Part shown: piece by piece, positions 32,951 through 42,034 of the stretch
How the letters are laid out: the number at the start of each line of letters is the position of its first letter
Position numbering within the stretch: position 1 is the first letter of the stretch
Assembly (NCBI RefSeq): GCF_022808645.1
Contig: NZ_JAKZKT010000033.1
Location: 1-51,333 of the forward strand
Direction: 5' to 3'
From: Bacillus litorisediminis
GTDB lineage: Bacteria; Bacillota; Bacilli; Bacillales; JC228
Length of the DNA: 51,333 nucleotides
Notes under the pieces: generated by a model
What the model saw: only the letters and a program-made list of their open reading frames with translations
Database searches by the model: none
What the model was told of the DNA's origin: nothing
Position numbers and translations under genes: made by a program

Positions 32951-35900
32951 TTGCGAAACCATGTCATGCGTAAGTTTTCTCAAGTTGTTTCGGTACTGCT
33001 CATTCTCTCAATAATCTTACCGACTATTGATCCATCATTTGCAGCTGCTCAAGCAGGGGATGCACAGTGGGTTGAGCTTCAAGAAGAAAATGGCGATTTT
33101 GAGAATGAATCTGCTTCACAACCCGATGAACAATCATCTGGTGTACAACTAGACTTACAGAATCCGGGCTTTGAAGAAGCTTCAGTGGACGGAATGATTC
33201 CAAACTGGGAGTTCTATCCGCCACAGCCTGGTGAAGGAACCTCTATTTCTCTCAGCCAGGATATTGTTTATGAAGGGGAACAAAGTGTAAAAATCACAGA
33301 TGGATCAAGTGGAAAATCAGTCGGGTTGTACAGTGAAGCCATCCAAGTTAAACCTAATAAAGTCTACACCGTTTCGGGTAAGGCCTATATCAATTCCGGC
33401 GGGATTAGTGTCTACATAAAATATTACAATAGCTCGGGAAAAGAAGTGGGCAGTTATCCAAGGGGATATAATTCACCTACTAATCAATGGATCGATGTCA
33501 TCACCGAAGGTAAAGCACCACCTGATGCGGTGTCTGCCAAAATATTCTTATATGCAGGAGTAGCTGGGATTAGTACAGCCTATTACGATGATTTTACATT
33601 ATCGTTGAAGGAACAGTTGGAACTGCCATTTGAATTTGGAAAACCGATTAATTATGGCCCAGCCGCTTTAGCAGCGAAAATACAAGGTGCTGCAATTGGA
33701 GATGGTGAGCTATATTTTGCGACGAATGGTTCACCGGGTACGTTTTATGCGAATGATGCCGAAACGGGAGAAGTCATTTTTTCACAATCTGTCCCTGGAA
33801 TTGATGCGGTTTGGGGATTCACAATTGGAGCTGATGGTAATGTATATTTTTCCGGCACCTATGATGGCATCTTATACCGTTATGTTGTAAGCGAACAAAG
33901 ACTGGAGCAAGTGGGCAAAAACCCTTCTGATGAGTGGGTCTGGGAATTGGAAGCATCTAATGACGGAAAAATTTACGGAGCTACTTATCCAAATGCGAAA
34001 GTATTTGAATACGATATCGAAGCGGATGAATTCAGAGACCTAGGTTCCATCCACCCTGGACAACAATATGCACGAGGATTGGGTGTAACAGATGAACACC
34101 TTTATGTCGGTATCGGAACTACCGCCTATTTATATCAAATCAACCGGGAAACAGGGGAAAAGCGGGAAATTACCCTGCCAATTACGGGTAAGGAAACGTC
34201 CGTTTCGAATATTTGGGAATATGGTAATCAGCTATTTGTCGCCTATGGAACCTCTATGATTATCATGGATGTAAATACTGGTGAAGTATTAAAAGAAATG
34301 AACTGGCAGGATCAAAATACATTTGATGGTTTAATTTCATCACCTTCTCCATATGACAATAGTCTGATTTACTTCAGGAATAAAAATACAGGTGAATTAT
34401 GGACCTATGACTTAGATACGAACGAAACCCAGCCAGTTGAACCGCGCATCCAACTGCCTTCAGAGGTTAAAAACTACAAGTGGATAACGAATCAGGATGG
34501 CTCAAAAGTTCTTGGGATTCTTCATCATCATATTGAGTATTCCATTTATAACCCAGAAACCAATACGTTAGAAGTGAGCTATCCAAAGGCTGACATGCAG
34601 GGGCTTGCGATCCAGAGTTTAGAAATAGGCGAAGATGATAACGTCTATATGGGCGGATATCAAGGATCAATGGGTGTGTTTGACGCTTCTGCTGAAAAAT
34701 ATATTTTACACGAAAGAAATCCTCATCAAATTGAAGGTATCGGTTTTCTAAATGGAAAGGTGTATATGGGAATCTATGGCGGAGCTCTTATATATAAGTA
34801 TGATCCGAATGAGCCGTACCATTATACAAATGGAGGACCAGGCAACAACCCGGAAATGGTCTATGATATCGGGGACGAACAAAGCAGACCGTTTACGTTT
34901 ACATCAGGGGAAAATAAATTATTTATCGGCACCATTCCGGATTACGGCAGGCTTGGCGGAGCATTAACCATCTTTGATTCTCAAACGAACGAATGGAAAA
35001 GTATCCGCCATATAGTGCCTGACCAAAGTATTATTGGCTTAGCTTACTTGGAAGGTATGGTGTATGGCGGAACATCTATTTTTGGCGGACTTGGGGTTGA
35101 ACCGACCGAACAATCAGCGAAAATGTTTGCTTTTGATGCCGCAACAGAACAATATGAAGTCTTTGACCTAGGAATCGAAAGTTTTCAGCCGGAAATGATC
35201 GGTGAATTATCAATCGGTCCCGATCAAAATCTTTGGGGGATTGCATATGGCTATATGGATGGAACCATCACGTCAGTGGTCTTTGCAATGAACCCTGAAA
35301 CGAAAGAAATCCTGAAATCTGCTGAACTCTATCCGGGTGTTCAAAGGGGAAGCCAATGGCGTCCATTCTTTATGAGATGGAGTGACGAAGGCTTATTATA
35401 CACCACTGTTGGCAGAAGGCTGACCGTGATTGATCCCGAAACGATGATGAGCCAGCAACTCATAGGCGATACCGTTAATTTAATGGACCTTGATAGTGAG
35501 GGTAACATTTATTATGCGATTGGAGAAAATTTATTTAAATTACCAGTTCCAATGGAAAACGCAAATGTTTCTATCGAAAATAATACCGTTATTCAAGGAA
35601 CTGAAACGAATCTAGAACTGACAGTAACCCTTGTAAATGGAAAAACGGCTGATTTAGCAGGTGCCGAGATAGAATGGATTAATTCTAATTCACAGGCTGC
35701 CGATATTGTAAGTGGAAAGCTTATTGCAAAAAATGCCGGCAGTACCGAAATCCTTGCAAAAGTAACTTATAACGGAGAAACCATTCAATCCAATACACTC
35801 ACAGTAACCGTTGAAGTTACAACCTCATCCCTGATAACTCAGATTGAAGAGTTGGAAGCTGCAGGAAATATAGAAGCATCAACATCTCAGCAATTAGTAA

Positions 35901-36076
35901 ACCAATTAAAACAAGCTCAACATCAATTTGAAAATGGCGACATAAGCCAAGCTATCAAACAGTTGCAAGACTTTGTCAAGCTTCTGGAAAACAGCAATGA
36001 AAATGAAGAGATCAAAACCTTGTTAACAAACAATGCAAAAGCTATTGAAGATTCTTTTCGTGACAACAATAAATAG
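32951..36076 (+). CDS. Large exported protein with carbohydrate-binding-like and beta-propeller domains
   Basis: The frame opens at 32798, but the TTG at 32951 has AAAAGGGGATG at correct distance and gives a clean signal peptide (V-V-S-V-L-L-I-L-S-I-I-L-P), so a protein of about 1041 residues is proposed. After the signal comes a CBM-like jelly-roll (about residues 50-195; N-P-G-F-E-E...Y-Y-D-D-F-T-L). A long beta-propeller-like region (about 210-860) repeats Y/F-x-x-D-x-x-T-G/E units such as G-D-G-E-L-Y-F-A-T-N-G. Then come a bacterial Ig-like domain (about 865-960) and a short helical FIVAR-like C-terminus. There is no SLH domain and no catalytic motif I can name. It may bind or modify a wall or environmental glycan. 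Confidence 0.75.
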   Translation: MRNHVMRKFSQVVSVLLILSIILPTIDPSFAAAQAGDAQWVELQEENGDFENESASQPDEQSSGVQLDLQNPGFEEASVDGMIPNWEFYPPQPGEGTSISLSQDIVYEGEQSVKITDGSSGKSVGLYSEAIQVKPNKVYTVSGKAYINSGGISVYIKYYNSSGKEVGSYPRGYNSPTNQWIDVITEGKAPPDAVSAKIFLYAGVAGISTAYYDDFTLSLKEQLELPFEFGKPINYGPAALAAKIQGAAIGDGELYFATNGSPGTFYANDAETGEVIFSQSVPGIDAVWGFTIGADGNVYFSGTYDGILYRYVVSEQRLEQVGKNPSDEWVWELEASNDGKIYGATYPNAKVFEYDIEADEFRDLGSIHPGQQYARGLGVTDEHLYVGIGTTAYLYQINRETGEKREITLPITGKETSVSNIWEYGNQLFVAYGTSMIIMDVNTGEVLKEMNWQDQNTFDGLISSPSPYDNSLIYFRNKNTGELWTYDLDTNETQPVEPRIQLPSEVKNYKWITNQDGSKVLGILHHHIEYSIYNPETNTLEVSYPKADMQGLAIQSLEIGEDDNVYMGGYQGSMGVFDASAEKYILHERNPHQIEGIGFLNGKVYMGIYGGALIYKYDPNEPYHYTNGGPGNNPEMVYDIGDEQSRPFTFTSGENKLFIGTIPDYGRLGGALTIFDSQTNEWKSIRHIVPDQSIIGLAYLEGMVYGGTSIFGGLGVEPTEQSAKMFAFDAATEQYEVFDLGIESFQPEMIGELSIGPDQNLWGIAYGYMDGTITSVVFAMNPETKEILKSAELYPGVQRGSQWRPFFMRWSDEGLLYTTVGRRLTVIDPETMMSQQLIGDTVNLMDLDSEGNIYYAIGENLFKLPVPMENANVSIENNTVIQGTETNLELTVTLVNGKTADLAGAEIEWINSNSQAADIVSGKLIAKNAGSTEILAKVTYNGETIQSNTLTVTVEVTTSSLITQIEELEAAGNIEASTSQQLVNQLKQAQHQFENGDISQAIKQLQDFVKLLENSNENEEIKTLLTNNAKAIEDSFRDNNK

Positions 36077-36085
36077 ATTAAAACA

Positions 36086-36130
36086 AAGGGACGGTTCTTC
36101 TGTTTCGGTGAAACAGAAGAACCGTCCCTT
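36086..36130. repeat. Dispersed palindrome, copy 2
   Basis: A perfect 21-bp inverted repeat beginning AAGGGACGGTTCTTCTG (36086-36106, complement 36110-36130, loop GGT), 9 bp behind a stop codon. The flanks CAAA and TTGTTTC extend the symmetry imperfectly. Confidence 0.9.
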
Positions 36131-36321
36131 GTTTCACCTTGTTTCAAAAACTTGTCCGAATTTGTCATACGAAATTTTAGAAAAATTTTACTGATAATGA
36201 AACTTTTTCATATATTATAAAGTCATATATTTTAGTTAAATTTTTGGGAGGTGGGAGCTTTTATTGATTTTTTATTCTATCAAAAGAAGTAGTTTTACGA
36301 AAAAATTGTAAGGGGGATCAT

Positions 36322-39300
36322 ATGCGAAAAACAAAGAAAGCACTTAGCATTACATTTGCGGCAGGGCTTGTTTTTTCAACGTTAGCTGCCGGAGCAAGCG
36401 CACAGACGACAGGAGAAGAAGCCTATAAGGCACACATCTCCTCAGTTGTAGAAAAAAATCCATTATTAAAACAAACACAAAATAATAAAACAGAAAAACC
36501 AACCATAAGTGCAGATACTCTTATAATCAAATATACTTCACCGCTCACATCAAGTCAGAACCAAAAAGCGAAAGCAACTATGGTTCAGAACATAAAAGAA
36601 TTGCAATATGCGGTTGTACGGGTTCAAAACAAAGACCAATTGGATCGGGTCATTAATCAATATTTAAGCTATGACAATGTAATTTCCGTAAAACCAAGCG
36701 TTTATTTTACTCCATTTGCAGCCAATGCCGATCCGAAAGCAGCTGACCAATACCATTTAAACATGCTGCAAATTGCAAAAGCACATAGCTTAGCCGGAAA
36801 AAATAAAGTAAAGGTTGCTGTTATCGACCAAGGGATAGATAAAGACCATCCGGAACTTAAAAATAAGCTGGGCGCCGGCTATAACATGGTTGAACCTCTA
36901 AACCAGCCTTGGGCCGATTTCCATGGTACACATGTTGCAGGTATCATTGGGGCTGAAAAAGGAAATGGGGCTGGCGGATATGGGATCAATCCAAATGTTG
37001 AAATCATTCCAATTGACGTTTTTAACCGTCAATGGGGTGCAACAGACTATGATATTGCTGAAGGAATTTTACAGGCAGTCAAAAGTGGTGCCAAAGTTAT
37101 TAATATGAGTTTAGGATCTACTATGGAATCACCACTTATTGAAGACGCTCTAAAACAAGCTGCTAAGAAGAATGTAGTCGTTGTTGCAGCTGCAGGAAAC
37201 TTTGGAGATGACGTAAAGAGCTATCCTGCTGCCTATGAGGGAGTTATCTCTGTAGGAGCAATCAATGACAAAAAAGAACTGGCTGAATTTTCTTCGTACG
37301 GCCCATCTGTTGATTTGGTGGCACCGGGAGAAGCTGTTTATGCCCCGCTTTACGATTACGAAAAAGGATCTACATACGCGAAGCTGGACGGGACATCCAT
37401 GGCCTCTCCAGTTGTAGCAGGGGTAGCGTCATTACTTTTATCGAAATACCCTAATTTAACACCATTACAAGTAGAATATATTTTAGAAAAAACAGCAACA
37501 GATTTAGGAGATAAAGGCTTTGATGTCAAATATGCGAATGGACTCGTTAATCCAGTCGCTGCCCTGCAATTTGATACCAAAAAAATTCCAGCTTTATCTT
37601 ATTCAAACTTTGGTAAGGAAGAAATCTTAAAACGCGCAGTTAAGATTGATCCAAAAACGAAAAAGACCCATGAAGGCAACTTTGTTAAGCCGTATGAGCA
37701 AAAATGGTATCAGTTTAAAGCTGCAGAAGGGGAATACATTCAATTAAAGCTGTCTGGTTCAGCTAATTACGACTATGCCTTAAATGTTCATGTTTTCGGG
37801 GAAAAAGATTCGGTTGAATATGAAGTAAACATGGCAGCAGAGAATCAAGCTGAAGGAAAGCTAATAAAGGTACCATTCTCTGGAACTGTAGCTGTAGCTG
37901 TAGTGGATGCAAATGGGAATTATGATGACTCTGGTCAAAAACGCTCCCATTACGCATTAGATGTTGAAGTTACAAGTGAAATTCCTGAAACAGTCTCAAC
38001 TATTGCAGAGCCTGTTGTGATTGAATCATTGCCGTATAGTGGAGAAGATACTTTTGTATCCCCAGATTTTAAAGAACCAGCGGAAGACTATTACAAAATT
38101 CAAGTAGATGAGCAACAAGTCATTCGCGTTGAACTAAGCGGAGTTCCTGGGGTTAACTCAGCCATAGAAGCCTACTTTGCGGATCAATTCATGATGGAAG
38201 ATATAAATGGAATGCCAGAAACTGAAAAGGCAGAAGCTGAACAACCTGAAGGCAAACCAGAGGAGCCTCCAGTTTATCCATTTATGGTTGCTAATAATAA
38301 AGGGTACAGTGAAGGCGAAGTTTTAACTTTTGAAGCAATGCCGGGCCAAACGTACATTATTAAGGTAACGAACAACAACTCAAACTACTTTGGTATGTAC
38401 GACTACTATTTAGATCCAAGTATGGGGACTGAAGAAAAGGAGCAAGATTTTTCATTAATTCCTTATTATTTGGATATACAAGGTAAGGTATTACCGCCTG
38501 ATGAAGACGGTTTTCCGTTTGAAATGATGCCTGAGGAAATCGCTGAAGAGCAAGCTGCTTTAGAATCTCAAAAGGCTTCAATCGCAGCAGTAGTAGATTC
38601 TTATTACTCCCCAGAAGAGGATTATGTCACACAAATCGAAAATGCGGCGTTACCATATGAATTTGGGACAGAGGCGTCAGGCTATCTGCAATTGATGGGT
38701 GATGAGGATTGGTTCGCCTTTGAGGCACCGGTAACCGGAGTATATCAATTTGGATTAATCAGTTCACCTGAATCCTATCCAATGATGGAAATTTATGAGA
38801 TTGCTACAGAAAAAACGCCAGATGGTGTAGAACATCGGTATTTAAACTGGCTGGGAAGCAATATCTCGTGGGATTCTTACGGAGTGGGAGTAAAGAAAGA
38901 TCTGAATACTGCTCTTCGTAAAGGAAAGAAATATGTATTGAAATTAAATGAAAATTACTATGAAGGTACAGGAATTTCATTTAACCCGTATGCATTTACA
39001 TCAAAGGTGCTACTAGAAAATCATGAAGATCAATATGAAGATAATAATGAAACAACGAAGGTAAAGGATCTTCCTGGTACAACGGTTAAAGGAAATTTCG
39101 GAACAACCAGTGACAGAGATGTATTCTATTACAAATCGACCAAGGATGCACTTTATGGAGTCACCATGAAGCGAGGTACATTAAGTGATACGTTGAAGAA
39201 ATTGCCTGAAGAACTGGTTTCTCCGTTCTATAGCTTTGTAACATTTATAGAAGATACAAATAATAATAGAACATTAGATGAAGATGAATGGGCAAAGGCT

Positions 39301-39837
39301 CAGTACATTGATTCGGCCAGTACCGATGGAATAACTTCTGGTTCTATTGCAGCGAAAAAAGGGAGAAACTATTTTGTCCTATTAGAGGGTTATGCGGATG
39401 GACCAAACTCATTTACACTCTGGCCATACGAATTTAAACTTCAAGAGCAAAATCGAAAAGATGAAGATGCTGGTTCAGTGGTAAAAGGCAATGTACCTTC
39501 AAAGCCGCTTGCTCTTAAGAAAACAACTTCAAGACTTTATACTGCAAAAGGCTATTTAAATGCAGGAGTTAAAAACGGGGATGCAGATTGGTATAAAGTT
39601 GTGGTTCCTCATTCTTCGACAGTAAAGTTCAGACTAAGTGCCTCATACGAAGTAGATTCTGTTGTAGAAGTGTACCAGAACGGAAAGCTTATTCACTCAG
39701 CCGATGAATACGCTTGGGGAGATGACGAAGTCTTCTTCTTATCTTTGAAACCAGGAACCTACCATGTAAAAGTAAGAGACGCCAACAACAACGCAGCCCT
39801 AACACCTTATGAATTAAATGTCTATTTCACTAATTAA
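36322..39837 (+). CDS. Large secreted subtilisin-like protease with multiple pre-peptidase C-terminal-type domains
   Basis: This 1171-residue protein has a signal peptide (1-27), a propeptide (about 28-130) and an S8 domain with Asp169 (V-I-D-Q-G-I-D), His204 (F-H-G-T-H-V-A-G) and Ser359 (D-G-T-S-M-A-S-P). The last 750 residues contain several beta-sandwich modules with D-W-F/Y-K or D-x-Y-x-x-x-V signatures (for example G-D-E-D-W-F-A-F-E, S-D-R-D-V-F-Y-Y, G-D-A-D-W-Y-K-V) typical of PPC domains. No SLH domain is present, so it may be released or held by the PPC modules. The acidic segment near residue 635 (E-K-A-E-A-E-Q-P-E-G) looks like a linker. Confidence 0.9.
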   Translation: MRKTKKALSITFAAGLVFSTLAAGASAQTTGEEAYKAHISSVVEKNPLLKQTQNNKTEKPTISADTLIIKYTSPLTSSQNQKAKATMVQNIKELQYAVVRVQNKDQLDRVINQYLSYDNVISVKPSVYFTPFAANADPKAADQYHLNMLQIAKAHSLAGKNKVKVAVIDQGIDKDHPELKNKLGAGYNMVEPLNQPWADFHGTHVAGIIGAEKGNGAGGYGINPNVEIIPIDVFNRQWGATDYDIAEGILQAVKSGAKVINMSLGSTMESPLIEDALKQAAKKNVVVVAAAGNFGDDVKSYPAAYEGVISVGAINDKKELAEFSSYGPSVDLVAPGEAVYAPLYDYEKGSTYAKLDGTSMASPVVAGVASLLLSKYPNLTPLQVEYILEKTATDLGDKGFDVKYANGLVNPVAALQFDTKKIPALSYSNFGKEEILKRAVKIDPKTKKTHEGNFVKPYEQKWYQFKAAEGEYIQLKLSGSANYDYALNVHVFGEKDSVEYEVNMAAENQAEGKLIKVPFSGTVAVAVVDANGNYDDSGQKRSHYALDVEVTSEIPETVSTIAEPVVIESLPYSGEDTFVSPDFKEPAEDYYKIQVDEQQVIRVELSGVPGVNSAIEAYFADQFMMEDINGMPETEKAEAEQPEGKPEEPPVYPFMVANNKGYSEGEVLTFEAMPGQTYIIKVTNNNSNYFGMYDYYLDPSMGTEEKEQDFSLIPYYLDIQGKVLPPDEDGFPFEMMPEEIAEEQAALESQKASIAAVVDSYYSPEEDYVTQIENAALPYEFGTEASGYLQLMGDEDWFAFEAPVTGVYQFGLISSPESYPMMEIYEIATEKTPDGVEHRYLNWLGSNISWDSYGVGVKKDLNTALRKGKKYVLKLNENYYEGTGISFNPYAFTSKVLLENHEDQYEDNNETTKVKDLPGTTVKGNFGTTSDRDVFYYKSTKDALYGVTMKRGTLSDTLKKLPEELVSPFYSFVTFIEDTNNNRTLDEDEWAKAQYIDSASTDGITSGSIAAKKGRNYFVLLEGYADGPNSFTLWPYEFKLQEQNRKDEDAGSVVKGNVPSKPLALKKTTSRLYTAKGYLNAGVKNGDADWYKVVVPHSSTVKFRLSASYEVDSVVEVYQNGKLIHSADEYAWGDDEVFFLSLKPGTYHVKVRDANNNAALTPYELNVYFTN

Positions 39838-39845
39838 ATTAGCGT

Positions 39846-39873
39846 AAGAAGCGGCCTTTATAGGCCGCTTCTT
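39846..39873 (+). terminator. Hairpin terminator after the PPC protease
   Basis: AAGAAGCGGCCT pairs with AGGCCGCTTCTT around TTAT; the tail is ATTTG. Confidence 0.75.
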
Positions 39874-39880
39874 ATTTGAT

Positions 39881-39936
39881 GAAACAAGGGGACGGTTCTT
39901 CTGTTTCGCGAAACAGAAGAACCGTCCCCTTGTTTC
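39881..39936. repeat. Dispersed palindrome, copy 3 (perfect 28-bp arms)
   Basis: The longest copy of the GGGACGGTTCTTCTGTTTC family: bases 39881-39908 are fully complementary to 39909-39936 with no loop. The arms begin GAAACAAGGGGACGG. It lies right behind a normal terminator, so it is an added element and not needed to end transcription. Confidence 0.92.
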
Positions 39937-40063
39937 CAAATAAAATATGAATTTCAAAAAATAACCATCTAAAAGACTATTTAGTTTTACAGGTTAAGTT
40001 TGGTAGAATAGTAGAGATAGTTTTACAAAAAATCTAATGATTCGACACAGGGGGTTGAAAAGT

Positions 40064-41986
40064 TTGAAGAAAGCGTTAGCGGCTATTGCCACATTTATGT
40101 TGGTTTTGAGCCTTTTCTCTTTACCTACTAAACAAGCAATGGCAGCGGAAGATGACATTACTGGCCATCGTTTAGAAACCGAAATGCGTCATCTGATTGA
40201 GTTAGGCGTTCTTGCGGGCTATGGAAATAATATTTACAAGCCAAATCAAACCATTACAAGAGCTGAATTTGCAAACTATGTTTATAGAGCATTGAACTTA
40301 CCAGCAGGGGAGCATAAGTTTCCTGATGTAAGCCCAAGTTCTTCATTAGCCGCAGGTATTAATGCAGCTGCAGCAGCAGGGCTTGTTCAAGGCGGAAGTG
40401 ACGGTAAATTTAGACCGAATGATTTGATTACACGCGAACAAATGGCAGTTATGATTGATAAGGCATTAGCATACTTACAAATGGAAGTAGAAGAAGCTCC
40501 GCTGCCATTTACAGATAATGATCAAATTCAGTCATCTACTTTTGCGTTAGCCATCATGCATAATGTGCATTTAGAGATTATTAGAGGCTTTGACGATAAT
40601 ACCTTTAAACCAAAGCAAAATGCAACTAGAGCAGAAGCAGCGGCTTTTATCTCCAGATTAATCAGGAAATATGAGGAGCAACAAGGCGGTACTGCTCCAG
40701 AAGTCTATAAGGTTGGTACCATTAACTCTGATGGAACCATCTCCTACGGGTCCCAATCTTACAGTACATATAATGCAGCTGCAGCAGCTGTATCTTCTCC
40801 TGCTGCACAGGTTATTTCGCTGGGAGAAAAAATTGTAAAAATGCCATCAGGTATTGCCATTACTCAGCCAAATCCTGATAACCAAGCTATTTTTTATTCT
40901 CAGCCAGTTTTTACAAATGCGAATATTATGTTCGGTGTAGAACTGTATAGAGAATTAGAATATATTGAATCGAATGATCAGTATGTTAAGGTTCGTGTTG
41001 CTGATTCAGTAGGATATGTCAAACATTCAGCAGTAAAGCTTGTTCCTGCTCAGCAAAAAACGAATAGATCTTATTATCAGGTAGATGCCTCTGGCGATTT
41101 AATTCATCTTGAATATAGCTATTCTGCCAATGCATATCATACTGGATATGCGGTTGGTCCAGCTCCTGACTTTTTAGGAACAGGCAAGAAATATTACAGC
41201 TGGAATGGGCACGACTTTTATGCAGAAAATGGAACAAAGGTAGGAACAGCCTACAATTACTTCCAGTACCTGCCGATCAGAACAGCCACAAGCTATACTG
41301 CAGAAGAATTAGATCGATTCATTGCTCAAAAGTACCAAGAGCTAGGAGTCCAAAATGGATTACTCACGGGCAAGGGTGCTTTCCTAAAGCAAGTGGAACA
41401 ACAATATCGAATTAACGCTATGTTTATATTAGCCTTGGCTGGTCATGAAAGCAGATACGGTACAAGCGCGTACGCTATTGAAAGAAATAACTTATTCGGA
41501 ATTGAAGCGTTTGATAGTGATCCAAATCGAGCTAAATATTTTGATAGTGTAGAAGATTGTATTATTGCATTAGCACAAAATTATATGAACTCACGATATG
41601 TGAGTCCTAATGTTTCCTATGATAACGGAGCGGTTGCCGGAAACAAAACAGTAGGTGTCAACGTCCGCTATGCCTCTGATCCATACTGGGGCTTAAAGGT
41701 CGCACGTCACATGTACGGCATCGACAAGGCTCTGGGCGGTAAAGAACTAGGAAAATATGAAATTGGAATGACGAATACAAATGGATTGAATATCAGGACT
41801 CAACCTACAACTTCATCTTCAATTGTTTTCACCTATGATAAACCAGGCTATCCAGTTGTGATTTTGGAATCTGTTACTCAGCCAGATGGATCTGTCTGGT
41901 ATAAAATCATTTCCGATAAGCTTGATACAAAAGAGGCCTACGTGTATTCAATTTATGTCAATAAGCTCAATACGGTTAATCAGTAA
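40064..41986 (+). CDS. SLH-domain endo-beta-N-acetylglucosaminidase
   Basis: An ATG at 40037 lacks a ribosome site. The in-frame TTG at 40064 follows AGGGGG by 8 bp and gives a typical signal peptide (L-A-A-I-A-T-F-M-L-V-L-S-L-F), so it is preferred (640 residues). Three SLH repeats (about 35-205; I-T-R-A-E-F-A-N-Y-V) are followed by a linker, an SH3-like segment and a glucosaminidase domain (about 435-560). The glucosaminidase has A-L-A-G-H-E-S-R-Y-G-T-S and N-N-L-F-G-I-E-A as catalytic landmarks. A C-terminal SH3b (G-L-N-I-R-T-Q-P-T) ends the protein. It should cleave the glycan strands of peptidoglycan. Confidence 0.9.
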   Translation: MKKALAAIATFMLVLSLFSLPTKQAMAAEDDITGHRLETEMRHLIELGVLAGYGNNIYKPNQTITRAEFANYVYRALNLPAGEHKFPDVSPSSSLAAGINAAAAAGLVQGGSDGKFRPNDLITREQMAVMIDKALAYLQMEVEEAPLPFTDNDQIQSSTFALAIMHNVHLEIIRGFDDNTFKPKQNATRAEAAAFISRLIRKYEEQQGGTAPEVYKVGTINSDGTISYGSQSYSTYNAAAAAVSSPAAQVISLGEKIVKMPSGIAITQPNPDNQAIFYSQPVFTNANIMFGVELYRELEYIESNDQYVKVRVADSVGYVKHSAVKLVPAQQKTNRSYYQVDASGDLIHLEYSYSANAYHTGYAVGPAPDFLGTGKKYYSWNGHDFYAENGTKVGTAYNYFQYLPIRTATSYTAEELDRFIAQKYQELGVQNGLLTGKGAFLKQVEQQYRINAMFILALAGHESRYGTSAYAIERNNLFGIEAFDSDPNRAKYFDSVEDCIIALAQNYMNSRYVSPNVSYDNGAVAGNKTVGVNVRYASDPYWGLKVARHMYGIDKALGGKELGKYEIGMTNTNGLNIRTQPTTSSSIVFTYDKPGYPVVILESVTQPDGSVWYKIISDKLDTKEAYVYSIYVNKLNTVNQ

Positions 41987-41988
41987 TG

Positions 41989-42026
41989 AAAAATCCCTTA
42001 GACAGTTTTCTGCCTAAGGGATTTTC
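41989..42026. terminator. Bidirectional terminator
   Basis: AAAAATCCCTTAGACAG pairs with CTGCCTAAGGGATTTT. It serves the glucosaminidase gene and the convergent flippase gene. Confidence 0.88.
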
Positions 42027-42034
42027 ATATTCGA

